Of a stretch of DNA of 64,000 bases, positions 40,017 to 49,528 are shown piece by piece. Every line of letters begins with the position of its first letter. The first letter of the stretch is position 1. The stretch is taken from NCBI GenBank assembly GCA_035290185.1, contig DATDUW010000022.1, positions 32,428 to 96,427 of the forward strand, in the 5' to 3' direction. Origin of the DNA: DATDUW01 sp035290185 (GTDB taxonomy: Bacteria > Patescibacteriota > Patescibacteriia > UBA9934 > GWF2-40-263). Under the pieces are notes generated by a model. The model did not search any database. It was not told the origin of the DNA and saw nothing but the letters and a program-made list of their open reading frames with translations. Both the position numbers and the translations under genes were made by a program.

Positions 40017-40568
40017 ATGAAGCAGATGAAGTATTCGCGCAGACTTCTTGCGGCTGCCGTTATCATCGCCGGTCTCGGTGTCGGAGTTATTGGCGTTGGA
40101 ACCACCTTTGCCGCTCAGGCAAATCATAATAGCGGCATGAGCGGGTTGGTTGAAGCTATTGCCGCGAAATTCAACCTCAAGGTGGCTGATGTACAGGCAG
40201 TGTTCGACGAACAGCGTCAGCAGATGGAATCCAGTATCGCTAATCGCGAGGCTGAGACATTAACTCAGGCTGTTGCCGACGGCAAGATTACTCAGGCGCA
40301 GGTGGACGTCATAACTGCCAAGCGTCAAGAGTTAAAGGACTCAATGGAGAGCTTTGCTAGCATGAACGAGGATGATCGTCGTGCAGCAATGAAGACGCAG
40401 ATGAATGACCTTAAACAATGGGCAGAGAAAAACGATATCCCGTTAAACGAGTTTCATCCGTTTCTGAATGGCGGAATGCGTGGTGGTTTCGGGATGAAAG
40501 ATGGTCCGATGCATCGGGGTTTCGGTGGGCATAGCCGAATGGAAGGTTCGAACCAGGTTGGCCAATAA
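40017..40568 (+). CDS. Exported Spy/DUF2680-like protein with Met/His/Gly-rich tail
   Basis: 183 residues. A signal peptide at about 1-32 (LLAAAVIIAGLGVGVIGVGTTFAAQA) is followed by a helical domain with LVEAIAAKFNLKVADVQAVFDEQRQQ and LTQAVADGKITQAQVDVITAKRQEL, similar to DUF2680-type repeats. It ends in a flexible tail rich in Gly, Met and His (GGMRGGFGMKDGPMHRGFGG), which could bind metal. Its position between the two-component genes and an efflux operon, with a shared promoter box, suggests an envelope-stress role like Spy/CpxP. That role is inference. Confidence 0.7.
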   Translation: MKQMKYSRRLLAAAVIIAGLGVGVIGVGTTFAAQANHNSGMSGLVEAIAAKFNLKVADVQAVFDEQRQQMESSIANREAETLTQAVADGKITQAQVDVITAKRQELKDSMESFASMNEDDRRAAMKTQMNDLKQWAEKNDIPLNEFHPFLNGGMRGGFGMKDGPMHRGFGGHSRMEGSNQVGQ

Positions 40569-40585
40569 CCCGTCGCTAAAGAAAA

Positions 40586-40618
40586 AGATCGTACCCTGAC
40601 GGGACGGTCTTTTTTCTT
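40586..40618 (+). terminator. Terminator after the Spy-like gene
   Basis: AGATCGTACCC / GGGACGGTCT hairpin (TGAC loop) followed by TTTTTTCTT. Confidence 0.8.
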
Positions 40619-40625
40619 CATATGT

Positions 40626-40659
40626 CTTCATCCTTTCTTCACGGCCATTTCTCTAGACT
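40626..40659 (+). promoter_or_regulatory. Response-regulator box and -10 before the efflux operon
   Basis: CTTCAT (40626-40631), five bases, CTTCAC (40637-40642), then TAGACT (40654-40659) 17 nt from the second half-site start. Third copy of the same promoter design. Confidence 0.65.
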
Positions 40660-40681
40660 GTCCACAACGTAACAATTACTT

Positions 40682-42658
40682 ATGAAATGGATCTGGAATG
40701 CCATCCGCACGTATAAAAAGACATCAGTATTAATCATGATTTTTTTAGTTGGTTCTGGCATTTGGATCGTTCAAGCCCGATCTTCAGGAAGTACAGAAAC
40801 ACGCTATGTTCTCTCAAGTGTGGAACGGGCCACGCTGATGACCTCTGTGACCGGCACCGGACAGGTACAAGGCGAAGCGGAGGTAGAGGTGAAACCGGAA
40901 GTGTCAGGCAAGGTAACACAGATTGTGGTCAAGAACGGCCAGGAAGTTCAAGAGAGTGATGTTATTGCGGTTCTTGATTCGGCGGATGCCCACAAGGCCG
41001 TCCGTGACGCGCAGCTGAACCTCGAGAGCGCCCAACTTTCCTATGAGGATCTGTCGGCTTCGGCTGATGTCCTGTCCGTTCTTCAAGCACAGAACGCCTT
41101 GGCGCAGGCAGAGCGTACGCTCACAGACCTACAAAATGGTGCAACCGATAAGGAGATCCAGGATGCACAGAATGCCATCGCTTCTGCCGAGCGATCCCTG
41201 GATCAAGCCAATCGTAACTTGGAGGAGACACAGACGACAGCCGCACAGGACCTGATCGCGGCTTCCGAGGATGGCTATAACGCGGTTTCGGAAGCGTTCA
41301 CCGAACTGTCCGGCGTCATGGATGACCTTGCAGATTTCATCGGAACAACCAATGATGAGGAGGAATACATCGGGTACTACGATCTTCTCGCTGGATCGGC
41401 ATACACGGACGGTTTACTCATCAATTATTACGCCGCACAGAATTCATACGATTCCGCTTTGGCGGCTTATCGTGCATCAAGCCACGACAGTGATACTGAT
41501 ACAAAGTCCGCACTCATTTCCAGTACACTCACGACAGTAAAAGACATAGCAAACACCCTGAATGATGTCCAAACACTCCTCAATAAAATCCAAGAAGAAG
41601 GATACGAGAAATCAGCGATTAAGGATCATATCGACGAGATGATTGTCGTCATCCCGGCGGACATAAACACTGTCAACGGCGACCTTCCGACATTGCAGTC
41701 GGCAGACGACACCATTGTAAATACCAATCTCAGTGCACCCTATGATGTTCAAAATGCTGAAGACTCCGTTGAAAGCGCCGAGGCCACCCTCGCGACCGCG
41801 CAGGCAGATTTAACGGATCTCCTCGACGGTGCGGACGCGGACGACGTAGCGGCAGCAGTGGAAGATGTGGCAGAAAAGAGGCAACAGTTGGCAGATCTTG
41901 AGGCAGGAGCGGACAACAGCGATCTCCGTTCAGCGGAGATCACACGACAGGCGCGTCGCAACACCCTGAACGACGCGTATGAAGAGCTTGCAAAGTACAC
42001 CGTCCGCGCCCCGATCGGGGGCAAGGTGGCTGGTATCGTGCTCCATCGTGGTGAGAGTGCGTCCTCTGGGACTGCCCTCGCCACCATTGTGACCAATCAA
42101 CTGACGGCCACCGTTGCCCTGAACGAAGTTGACGTCGCCAAGGTGGACGTAGGAGACAAGACAACCCTCACCTTCGATGCCATTGAGGATCTGTCAATCA
42201 CGGGAGAAGTGGCTGATGTAGATATCATTGGCACGGTTTCCCAGGGCGTGGTCAGCTACAACGTCCTTATCACCTTTGATACCCAGGATGAACGTGTCCT
42301 CTCTGGGATGAGCGTGACGGCTGCGATCATTACCGAGGTGAAACAAGATGTCCTTGTGGTCGCAAGCAGTGCTGTGAAGTCGGAAGGCGACGTAAGTTAC
42401 GTCGAAGTACTTGATCATCCGGAGGCAACGGAGCCAGGTGTTCAGGGCATCACGTCTTTAACCCCTCCTCGTCAAGTTCAAGTCAAGGTCGGTCTTTCCA
42501 ATGACACCGAGACGGAAATCACCTCGGGGTTGAAAGAGGACGACCAGGTCGTTATCCGCACGATCACCAGCACAGCGACAAGCTCGAGCCCGACCTCGAC
42601 CACCCCAAGTCTGTTTGGCGGCCCGCCGGGTGGCGGACGCACAAACTTTGCACGCTAG
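40682..42658 (+). CDS. MacA/HlyD-family periplasmic adaptor
   Basis: 658 residues, longer than usual MacA (about 370). An N-terminal TM (about 15-32), then a first lipoyl half (GTGQVQGEAEVEVKPEVSGKVTQIVVKNGQEVQESDVIAVLDSADA). A very long coiled-coil hairpin (about 100-430) precedes the second lipoyl half (YTVRAPIGGKVAGIVLHRGESASSG) and the beta-barrel and membrane-proximal domains. The C-terminus is Ser/Thr/Pro/Gly-rich. It would link the MacB-like transporter to the outer envelope or wall. The long hairpin is unusual for a cell that may lack a TolC-type channel. Confidence 0.88.
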   Translation: MKWIWNAIRTYKKTSVLIMIFLVGSGIWIVQARSSGSTETRYVLSSVERATLMTSVTGTGQVQGEAEVEVKPEVSGKVTQIVVKNGQEVQESDVIAVLDSADAHKAVRDAQLNLESAQLSYEDLSASADVLSVLQAQNALAQAERTLTDLQNGATDKEIQDAQNAIASAERSLDQANRNLEETQTTAAQDLIAASEDGYNAVSEAFTELSGVMDDLADFIGTTNDEEEYIGYYDLLAGSAYTDGLLINYYAAQNSYDSALAAYRASSHDSDTDTKSALISSTLTTVKDIANTLNDVQTLLNKIQEEGYEKSAIKDHIDEMIVVIPADINTVNGDLPTLQSADDTIVNTNLSAPYDVQNAEDSVESAEATLATAQADLTDLLDGADADDVAAAVEDVAEKRQQLADLEAGADNSDLRSAEITRQARRNTLNDAYEELAKYTVRAPIGGKVAGIVLHRGESASSGTALATIVTNQLTATVALNEVDVAKVDVGDKTTLTFDAIEDLSITGEVADVDIIGTVSQGVVSYNVLITFDTQDERVLSGMSVTAAIITEVKQDVLVVASSAVKSEGDVSYVEVLDHPEATEPGVQGITSLTPPRQVQVKVGLSNDTETEITSGLKEDDQVVIRTITSTATSSSPTSTTPSLFGGPPGGGRTNFAR

Positions 42659-42661
42659 CCT

Positions 42662-43372
42662 ATGATCGAAGTCAAAGATTTAACCAAAACATATGTAACT
42701 GGCGCCGGATCATTCCAGGCTCTTCGTGGAGCGAGCTTCACCATCACGGACGGCGAGTTCGTGGCGATCATGGGGCCGTCTGGTTCGGGAAAATCGACCC
42801 TGATGCATCTTCTCGGCGCCTTGGATACTCCAACGAGTGGCACCTATTTGTTGAACGGCAAGGATGTGGCGACTTTGAGTGAGGATGCGCTCGCGGACAT
42901 CCGCCGCGAGCATATCGGATTCGTTTTTCAGTCCTTCAACCTTCTGCCTCGGGCGACCGTCCTTCGCAACGTGACCTTGCCACTCATCTATGAGGACATG
43001 AACAAAGAAAAGCGCGAGAAGAAGGCCAAAGCCGCCCTCAAGGCCGCAGGGCTCGACGAGTCGCACTTCAATCATCTTTCGAACCAGTTGTCTGGCGGAC
43101 AGATCCAGCGCGTGGCCATCGCCCGCGCTCTCGTGAATGATCCAACGCTCATCCTGGCCGACGAGCCGACAGGCAACCTTGACTCGAAGACCGGTGAAAT
43201 CGTGCTCGGCACCTTTCAGCGGTTGAACCTAGAGCACAAGTGTACGGTGATCCTCATCACCCACGAGCAGGAGGTGGCCGAGCACGCGGACCGGATCATC
43301 TTCGTGAAGGACGGACGGATCGTCAGTGATACGAAAACGCACAACAAAAAGCATGCCCCTCATGACGTATGA
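42662..43372 (+). CDS. MacB/LolD-type ABC transporter ATPase
   Basis: 236 residues. Walker [10 protein letters not shown] (about 38-46), Q-loop [14 protein letters not shown], signature [15 protein letters not shown], Walker [13 protein letters not shown], and H-loop [16 protein letters not shown]. It is a typical MacB/FtsE-LolD class ATPase driving a mechanotransmission transporter. It starts 3 nt after the adaptor and overlaps the permease by ATGA, so all three are coupled. Confidence 0.95.
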   Translation: MIEVKDLTKTYVTGAGSFQALRGASFTITDGEFVAIMGPSGSGKSTLMHLLGALDTPTSGTYLLNGKDVATLSEDALADIRREHIGFVFQSFNLLPRATVLRNVTLPLIYEDMNKEKREKKAKAALKAAGLDESHFNHLSNQLSGGQIQRVAIARALVNDPTLILADEPTGNLDSKTGEIVLGTFQRLNLEHKCTVILITHEQEVAEHADRIIFVKDGRIVSDTKTHNKKHAPHDV

Positions 43373-44592
43373 AAGTAACTGATCTCTTCGAGGAAACACT
43401 GCTGGCGCTCTCCGCCAACAAGGCGCGGTCGGGGCTAACTATGCTCGGGATTGTGATTGGGATTAGCTCCGTCATCGCCATGGTATCCATCGGCCAGGGG
43501 GCGCAAAGCTCCATCCAGTCGAGCATCGAGTCCATCGGCGCGAACCTCATCCAGGTGACACCAGGAGCGCAGCGGACGTTCGGTGGCGGGGTGAGCTCCG
43601 GTCGAGGCTCGGCACAGTCACTGACACTAGCCGATGCGGACGCCATTGCGGAAGAAGTGTCACTCGCCATTGCCGTCGCGCCGGAAGTAAGCTCCCGCTA
43701 TCAAGTCACGGCGAAAGGAACGAATACGAATACATCCATCGTCGGCACGACGGCGGCGTATCCGTCCGTTCGTAACGTCAGTGTCGAAGGAGGAGTATTC
43801 GTCTCCGATCAACAATCGAAGAGTCTCGCGAAGGTGGCCGTGCTGGGTCCGACGACTCGTGACGATCTTTTTGGAGAAGGGGCGGATGCGCTCGGTGAGA
43901 CGATTCGTATCAATGGGATTCAGTTCACCGTGATCGGGGTGACGACCGCAAAAGGTGGAAGTGGATTCGGCAGCCAGGACGACAGGATTTTTATTCCTCT
44001 AGGCACGGCGCAGCGCTATTTTGCGGGGAATGAATACGTATCGACCATCAGCGTACAGGCGGCGGATTCCGACAGTATGACGGAATTGCAGACGGAAATC
44101 ACGAACCTTCTCCTCGAACGCCATCACATCAGCGACCCAGCGGCCGCGGATTTCAGCACCCTGAACCAGGCGGACATCGTGTCCACCGCCTCAAGCGTTA
44201 CCGGGACGTTCACTACCTTGCTTGCCGCGGTCGCCGGCATTTCGCTCCTGGTCGGCGGAATCGGCATCATGAATATGATGTTGACGACGGTAACGGAGCG
44301 CACGAAGGAGATCGGGCTTCGCAAGGCGATCGGCGCGAAACGGAAGGAGATCAATCAGCAATTCTTGATGGAGGCGGTCGTGTTGACCTTAATTGGCGGG
44401 ACGATCGGGGTGGGGTTGGGAATCGGCATCTCTGTCGGTGTATCCATGCTCGGAATCATTCAAACAACGGTTTCCGTCGCGTCCATCGCGCTTGCGTTCG
44501 GGGTCTCCGCGGGAATCGGCATTATCTTTGGGTACTACCCGGCACGACGAGCCGCCAGTCTCAATCCGATCGTCGCCTTACGATACGAATAA
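43369..44592 (+). CDS. MacB-like ABC transporter permease
   Basis: 407 residues. TM1 is at about 20-42 (ARSGLTMLGIVIGISSVIAMVSIG), then a large extracytoplasmic MacB periplasmic core domain (about 50-270), and three C-terminal TMs of the FtsX type with the coupling segment ERTKEIGLRKAIGAKRKEI. It works with the ATPase and the adaptor for export of peptides, lipids or drugs; the substrate is not visible. It is induced presumably with the operon by the CTTCAT-box regulator. Confidence 0.93.
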   Translation: MKVTDLFEETLLALSANKARSGLTMLGIVIGISSVIAMVSIGQGAQSSIQSSIESIGANLIQVTPGAQRTFGGGVSSGRGSAQSLTLADADAIAEEVSLAIAVAPEVSSRYQVTAKGTNTNTSIVGTTAAYPSVRNVSVEGGVFVSDQQSKSLAKVAVLGPTTRDDLFGEGADALGETIRINGIQFTVIGVTTAKGGSGFGSQDDRIFIPLGTAQRYFAGNEYVSTISVQAADSDSMTELQTEITNLLLERHHISDPAAADFSTLNQADIVSTASSVTGTFTTLLAAVAGISLLVGGIGIMNMMLTTVTERTKEIGLRKAIGAKRKEINQQFLMEAVVLTLIGGTIGVGLGIGISVGVSMLGIIQTTVSVASIALAFGVSAGIGIIFGYYPARRAASLNPIVALRYE

Positions 44593-44619
44593 GATTTAAA
44601 AAATCTAATCGATACGTAT

Positions 44620-45060
44620 ATGAAAAAATATATTGCACCTCTCATTCTCGGCGCGATCCTTCTCGCCTCAGGGGCATTCTACGGCGGCATGATTTATGCC
44701 AAGAGCAAATCTTCCATCCCAAGCGGTTTCTCTGGTGGTCCGGGAGGCTTCCCAGGCGGAGCTGGTCCAACCCCGGGAAGGATGACTGGCGGAATGCGGG
44801 GCGGTGGTGGATTTACGGCCGGCGAGGTACTTTCGATGGACGATCAAAGCGTGACCGTGAAATTGCCTGACGGCGGTTCGAAAATCATTTTCTTTTCCGC
44901 CTCGACGGAAATCACGAAGTCTGTCGCGGGTGCAACTTCAGACATCACGGTCGGCGGACAGATCATGTCGACTGGCACGACCAACACGGACGGGAGCATC
45001 ACGGCGACGATCATTCAAATCCGACCCGCGATGCCCGAGCAAGGTGTTGTAAGTCAATAG
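44620..45060 (+). CDS. Membrane-anchored Gly-rich protein with small beta-domain
   Basis: 146 residues. N-terminal TM or uncleaved signal (LILGAILLASGAFYGGMIYA), then a Gly/Pro/Met-rich linker (about 35-66, GGPGGFPGGAGPTPGRMTGG), then a beta-rich domain (GEVLSMDDQSVTVKLPDGGSKIIFFSASTEI, ITVGGQIMSTGTTNTDGSITATIIQI) like the DUF5666/OB-type domains of envelope proteins. It is the last gene of the efflux operon and is likely an accessory factor. Its linker resembles the tail of the 40017 protein in composition. Confidence 0.7.
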   Translation: MKKYIAPLILGAILLASGAFYGGMIYAKSKSSIPSGFSGGPGGFPGGAGPTPGRMTGGMRGGGGFTAGEVLSMDDQSVTVKLPDGGSKIIFFSASTEITKSVAGATSDITVGGQIMSTGTTNTDGSITATIIQIRPAMPEQGVVSQ

Positions 45061-45063
45061 ACA

Positions 45064-46377
45064 CTATTGAGAGAGAGAAAGATTTTTTGGTAGATACAGA
45101 ATATCCTTATAAATCGGAAATCGTTGTGTCATCTCGCGGACATGTTCTCGAATTCGTGTGAGTGCGGTTGCATCGGCACGAACAGACAGGGCTTCATCAA
45201 TCCAGGTTGCGATTTGTCGCATCTCTTCTTCTTTCATACCACGGGTGGTGAGAGGCGGTGTTCCCAAACGAATACCGGACGGGTCATAGGGCTTGCGCGG
45301 ATCATTGGGAATCGTGTTTTTGTTGACCGTGATGCCGGCTTGGTCCAGGGTGCGTTCGGCTTCTGCTCCCGTAACATTTTTTTTGGTGAGATCAACAAGG
45401 AGCAGGTGGTTGTCTGTTCCACCAGTGACAAGAGTGTATCCGAGTGCGGTAAGACCTTCGGCAAGCGATTTTGCATTTTTTACGACCTGAGCGGCGTATT
45501 CTTTGAATTCCGGTTGAGCGGCTTCGCGAAGAGTCACAGCAACGGCCGCTGTCTGGTGGTTATGCGGTCCACCCTGAAGGCCCGGAAACACGGCGCGATC
45601 TACGAGGGTTGGAAGGAAGCGACGGGATTTTTCCAATGGTGCCTTCATGGGTTCCGATGGTTCGCCGTTGCACAGGATCATGGCGCCGCGCGGACCTCGC
45701 AGAGTTTTATGTGTTGTTGTTGTGATGACGTCTGCATAGCCGACCGGAGAAGGATGAACCCTGCCCACGATCAAGCCGGCAATATGGGAAATATCCGCCA
45801 CGAGAAAGGTTTCGGTTGTATCGGCTATTTCCCGGAGGCGCTTCCAATCGAAGAGGCGCGGATAAGCCGTGGCTCCGACAAAGAGGAGTTTTGGGTGTTC
45901 CTGCAAAACCTGGCGCGCGAGCGCGTCGTAATCAAGCCAACCGTCTGCTCCAGTCGTGTATTGGACCGCTTCGTAGTAGCGGCCGGAGAAGTTGACCTTC
46001 CATCCGTGGGTGAGATGCCCTCCGTAAGTGAGATGCAGCCCCATGAGTTTTTCTCCGGGTTCAAGCAGGGCAAAGCAAACGGCTTGGTTGGCCGGAGACC
46101 CTGAATACGGTTGGACATTCGCATGGGAAACACCAAAAAGGGTTTTGGCGCGCTCTTTGGCCAGTTGTTCGATCTGATCAATATATTCGTTGCCGCCGTA
46201 GTAACGTTTTCCAGGGAATCCTTCCGAATACTTGTTGGTGGCAATGCTTCCCAAGGCTTCGAGAACCGCTGGCGAAACGTAATTTTCTGATGGAATCATT
46301 TCCAAACCGTCCTGTTGGCGTCTGAGTTCTGATTGAAGGGCTGTGGCGATTTCCGGGTCGGTATCAAAAAGAGTCAT
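45064..46377 (-). CDS. glyA: Serine hydroxymethyltransferase
   Basis: 437 residues. IPSENYVSPAV and NKYSEGFPGKRYYGGNEYIDQIE at the N-terminus, LDYDALARQV, VADISHIAGLI, and the PLP lysine in TTTHKTLRGPRGA. HNHQTAAVAVTL and PSGIRLGTPPLTTRGM complete the family pattern. It converts serine and THF to glycine and methylene-THF in the cytoplasm. The ATG at 46377 (MTLFDTD) is taken, 46404 being the alternative. It is convergent with the efflux operon, leaving only 3 bp between them. Confidence 0.95.
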   Translation of the reverse strand: MTLFDTDPEIATALQSELRRQQDGLEMIPSENYVSPAVLEALGSIATNKYSEGFPGKRYYGGNEYIDQIEQLAKERAKTLFGVSHANVQPYSGSPANQAVCFALLEPGEKLMGLHLTYGGHLTHGWKVNFSGRYYEAVQYTTGADGWLDYDALARQVLQEHPKLLFVGATAYPRLFDWKRLREIADTTETFLVADISHIAGLIVGRVHPSPVGYADVITTTTHKTLRGPRGAMILCNGEPSEPMKAPLEKSRRFLPTLVDRAVFPGLQGGPHNHQTAAVAVTLREAAQPEFKEYAAQVVKNAKSLAEGLTALGYTLVTGGTDNHLLLVDLTKKNVTGAEAERTLDQAGITVNKNTIPNDPRKPYDPSGIRLGTPPLTTRGMKEEEMRQIATWIDEALSVRADATALTRIREHVREMTQRFPIYKDILYLPKNLSLSQ

Positions 46378-46486
46378 AAAGTTTGTTGGGATTATCTGTT
46401 TCAATTTATGGTCTTTATTGTAGGTCGCTTGTTTGATAGGAGCAAATGATCAGTGACCCAAAATATTTTTTGGTTTTTGAAAAAAT

Positions 46487-46514
46487 TTGACAAATTGTCC
46501 ATTTCCATTAATCT
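46487..46514 (+). promoter_or_regulatory. Promoter of the 46570 gene
   Basis: TTGACA, 16-nt spacer, TAATCT (46509-46514), giving a leader of about 50 nt with AGGGGAG at SD distance from the ATG at 46570. Confidence 0.55.
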
Positions 46515-46569
46515 CTTATCGAGTTTAGTGTTTGTAGCTTGGGAAATTGAAGAAAGAAAGGGGAGATGC

Positions 46570-47283
46570 ATGAGCGACCTCATGAACGTTGGTTCTGGAA
46601 CTGTCTCGGTTCCTGTATTCCTCAAGACATGGGGAGGAATGAATCAAACCTCATTGACTCGTGCTTTGGAGGAGATGGGGCCGACGCAGCGGGCCGTAGC
46701 CTTCCACGCTCTCATCAAGGGTGGGGAGGACATCCCGGTCTTTTCCGCGCTTCCTCCCGGTTTGATTGTCGGGACCATTGCCATGGATCTGGTGGTGATC
46801 ACGCCTCTCCTTATCATCGAAAGGTGCCAATCGTCGTCGGCACAGGTCAGCGTGTGGGGAGAGGGGCAGGATCGAGTAAGCGCGGAACGCGTTTATACCT
46901 ACCTCCTGGGGTGTATAGATCACCCGATGGTCGAGGAGATTCTGAGTAACAACGCGGATGAAATTGCGGCTTTGCTCGCCTTCATCCTCCGATGCCAGGC
47001 AGAAGGGGTCGTCGACCTTGAGGGAGAGGATTTCGAACGGCTTGGGGTGGGTTTCGGTCGTGAGTTTTTTGACATGGCTCTGGAACAGGCTAATGAGATG
47101 ACGCTCGAGGAGGCCCAGGACGCGGTCATCGATATCCTGACCGGATACAGTCGTGAAGTGCTTGCGGCTGCTGTGCAGGAGAAGGAGGTTCTGCGCGCCA
47201 TCGTCCAGGAGCGCGCGGCTGCTGCTGGGAGTCAGCAACATTCTGGCACCCGATTGGCCCTCCTCAAGGATCTGATCTCCTGA
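46570..47283 (+). CDS. Hypothetical protein, SD-led
   Basis: 237 residues. No signal peptide; one hydrophobic stretch (PPGLIVGTIAMDLVVITPLLII, about 62-83) may be a buried helix or a membrane segment. The C-terminal half is acidic and helical (DEIAALLAFILRCQAEG, EFFDMALEQANEMTLEEAQDAV, EVLAAAVQEKEVLRAIVQE). I recognise no family. The SD AGGGGAG (46559-46565) fixes the start at 46570 rather than the ATG at 46453. It is the first of three consecutive SD-led genes of unknown function, with its own terminator. Confidence 0.65.
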   Translation: MSDLMNVGSGTVSVPVFLKTWGGMNQTSLTRALEEMGPTQRAVAFHALIKGGEDIPVFSALPPGLIVGTIAMDLVVITPLLIIERCQSSSAQVSVWGEGQDRVSAERVYTYLLGCIDHPMVEEILSNNADEIAALLAFILRCQAEGVVDLEGEDFERLGVGFGREFFDMALEQANEMTLEEAQDAVIDILTGYSREVLAAAVQEKEVLRAIVQERAAAAGSQQHSGTRLALLKDLIS

Positions 47284-47308
47284 GCTGTGCTCGACCCCCC
47301 CACTTCTT

Positions 47309-47346
47309 TTTCGCACGGCCGCCTTCGATGGTCGTGCGAAATTTTC
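47309..47346 (+). terminator. Terminator of the 46570 gene
   Basis: TTTCGCACGGCC / GGTCGTGCGAAA hairpin (9-nt loop) followed by TTTTCT. Confidence 0.8.
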
Positions 47347-47445
47347 TCTTGAAGAGAACGCGTTTTTCTTCAGAAGAAAACCTCCCATGGATTTTTTCAT
47401 GAGAGGGAAAGGTCTTTCAAAACAAAAAAAGAGAAGGAGATTCTC

Positions 47446-49368
47446 ATGGCAACGGGAATGGATTTGGTGCGCCGCGATCTTCGCGAAGAAGCGCGACGAA
47501 AATCCCGGCTGCTTTATGCGGCCCTGCAGGGACTGAGAGACGAAGGAACGGAATTGAATCTGGCAGAAGCGACCTTCGATCTTGTCAGCCTCCTCCTCGT
47601 GAGATGGGGGGTCGATGCAGCGGATGAAGCGAATCAATGGCGCGCGTTCGCAACAGTTGTTTCAAGTGTGAACCTGGGATTGGATTGGGCCACACAAGGA
47701 AACGTTGAAAAAGCAGCCGCAATCCTTTCCAAAGGAAAGCTACCTATCGCATTTGCCCTTGGAGAAAAGACTCTTGAGGAAGAGGTTCGTGAGCCAGCGG
47801 AAGGTCTTCTCAAAAGGGTGGTTTTTCGTCTTGGAATAGAGAGGCGATCTTTTTTCGGCTCCCTCGATCCACCTGATGAGGAAAAGATTCGGCGCTGGGC
47901 CAACGGAGACATCTGTGACGGTCACGGGCTCCCTCCGGCTTCGCGAGAAGAATTGGAGGAGGTCTATCTTTCTTTCCTTCGGGAAACGGAAACAGTGATC
48001 CGAATCGGAGAGAAGGTTCGGTGGGGGGCGATTCTCGGAAAAGGTGGGGTGACGGGTTTCGCAACAGAATGGTTCAAACGTCCTTCACGAGAAAAACCAG
48101 GAAATGGGGGCTTGATACGCCCTTTTTTGACAACCTTGGCCTGCCGGGCCTGGATCGGCTTTCACCGTTCGATCGGAGAATCGATTTCTTCCACTCGTTC
48201 TGCACCTCCGGTTGAACTTCTGTTCTATCTTGATCCGCCCATTTTGGAAGAACTCCTGGAACGAGTGATGTTTGAACCGGAAGATCTCGCTGAGGCTATG
48301 GCAAAGGCAGAAAAAGATACAAGGGCCTTTGTCTCAAGGGGCGGTCTGTTCTTGTCTCCGTCAGCAGAAGAAGTCGAAGAAATTCTCCAAGCTGTGGGTC
48401 TCTATTTTTCCCGGTTCACAAGCGACGTTAGGGAATTCTACTTCCACTATGTTGCTGAGCCCGAGGCTGTGCAAGAAGTTGAAGTAGATCGCTTTTGGCG
48501 GTCACGGCTTTTTGTCTTTACATTCAAGTCTTCCGTCTCTGTCCGTCTGAGGGAAGAGCAGGCTGTTCGGGACAGGGCCTGGGAGCTTGTTCCCAAGGTG
48601 AAATCCTTGGGGGAATTGGCGAAGATTCTGGAGGGGTTCCATCATTGGCCTGAAAAAAACCGCGCGGAGGTTTTCCCCAACGTGAATGTTAGAGGCCTTC
48701 TCAAGGACATCCGAGGAGAAGAAGCCTTGGAGCGAGCTTCAAAAGCTCTGATCGGGATTTGGAAAATCCTGCGAGGAACAAGCAACGAGGAAATCAAGGA
48801 TTGGATTCGTTTTAGGGAAAAGATAGACTGGTCAGCCATATCTCCCGCCCTTCTCTTTCGCCTCGCAGCTGAGGCTTCGATTGTGGAAAATCAGGGATGG
48901 AGAGCCGAGGTTCTTTTCATCGCTCAATTCGTTGCATGGAAAGTGGACGATCTTGAGAAGGTTGAATGGGATCAGGACCTCTTTGCCGTGATCCTTCCGT
49001 GTGTGAAGGGATCGCTCACCAAAAACGATTGGAAGCGGCTCCTTCGCGAATCCAGTCGTTTTTCCGCCGGAAAGATGGGGACGGTCTGGGTAGAAATGCC
49101 TAAAAAAGAGCGTGTTGAGAACTTCTTTGAGCTGGATCCTTTCAATACCAGCATCCTGCTTCGGGATCTGTCTGCCAAGCAGGTAGAGGTTCTCTTTGCT
49201 GTCCTGAAATACCTACGTGTACAGGAAGGTTTTTCCAAACGTTGGGACTCCTGGTTGTTCGGTCATCGCAGGTCGATCGGTTTTTCCCTTTCTGCTCTCC
49301 AGAACCCATCCTCTCCTGGAGAAAAAGCGTTTGGTGAGCTTGTTCGCGGATATGGTCGATCCATCTGA
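47446..49368 (+). CDS. Large hypothetical protein, SD-led
   Basis: 640 residues, predicted soluble, mostly helical, rich in Glu, Arg and Trp-containing amphipathic segments, without signal peptide, TM, P-loop or metal motif. No internal repeat is obvious by eye. AGAAGGAG (47429-47436) 9 nt before the ATG sets the start. It has its own terminator at 49381. The composition (high Glu/Arg, GAG and AAG codons) is like its two SD-led neighbours. Function unknown. Confidence 0.65.
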   Translation: MATGMDLVRRDLREEARRKSRLLYAALQGLRDEGTELNLAEATFDLVSLLLVRWGVDAADEANQWRAFATVVSSVNLGLDWATQGNVEKAAAILSKGKLPIAFALGEKTLEEEVREPAEGLLKRVVFRLGIERRSFFGSLDPPDEEKIRRWANGDICDGHGLPPASREELEEVYLSFLRETETVIRIGEKVRWGAILGKGGVTGFATEWFKRPSREKPGNGGLIRPFLTTLACRAWIGFHRSIGESISSTRSAPPVELLFYLDPPILEELLERVMFEPEDLAEAMAKAEKDTRAFVSRGGLFLSPSAEEVEEILQAVGLYFSRFTSDVREFYFHYVAEPEAVQEVEVDRFWRSRLFVFTFKSSVSVRLREEQAVRDRAWELVPKVKSLGELAKILEGFHHWPEKNRAEVFPNVNVRGLLKDIRGEEALERASKALIGIWKILRGTSNEEIKDWIRFREKIDWSAISPALLFRLAAEASIVENQGWRAEVLFIAQFVAWKVDDLEKVEWDQDLFAVILPCVKGSLTKNDWKRLLRESSRFSAGKMGTVWVEMPKKERVENFFELDPFNTSILLRDLSAKQVEVLFAVLKYLRVQEGFSKRWDSWLFGHRRSIGFSLSALQNPSSPGEKAFGELVRGYGRSI

Positions 49369-49380
49369 CCGTTTTTCTTT

Positions 49381-49420
49381 GGCCCGGATCGTTGCCTTTT
49401 GGTAACCCCCGGGTCTTTTT
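49381..49420 (+). terminator. Terminator of the 47446 gene
   Basis: GGCCCGG...GTTGCC / GGTAAC...CCGGGTC stem followed by TTTTTTG. Confidence 0.75.
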
Positions 49421-49528
49421 TGTTGGAGAATCATTGACATTTTTTCTTTTTTCTGATGAGGTACGGATGGTTTCATCCGGGTTTTTTGGATGAAAAGGTC
49501 TGTGACAATCAAAAAGAGGAGATGGAGA

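Noticed and set aside
45124..46104. 326-codon plus-strand open frame opposite glyA
   Set aside because: The minus strand is unmistakable serine hydroxymethyltransferase with the PLP lysine motif.
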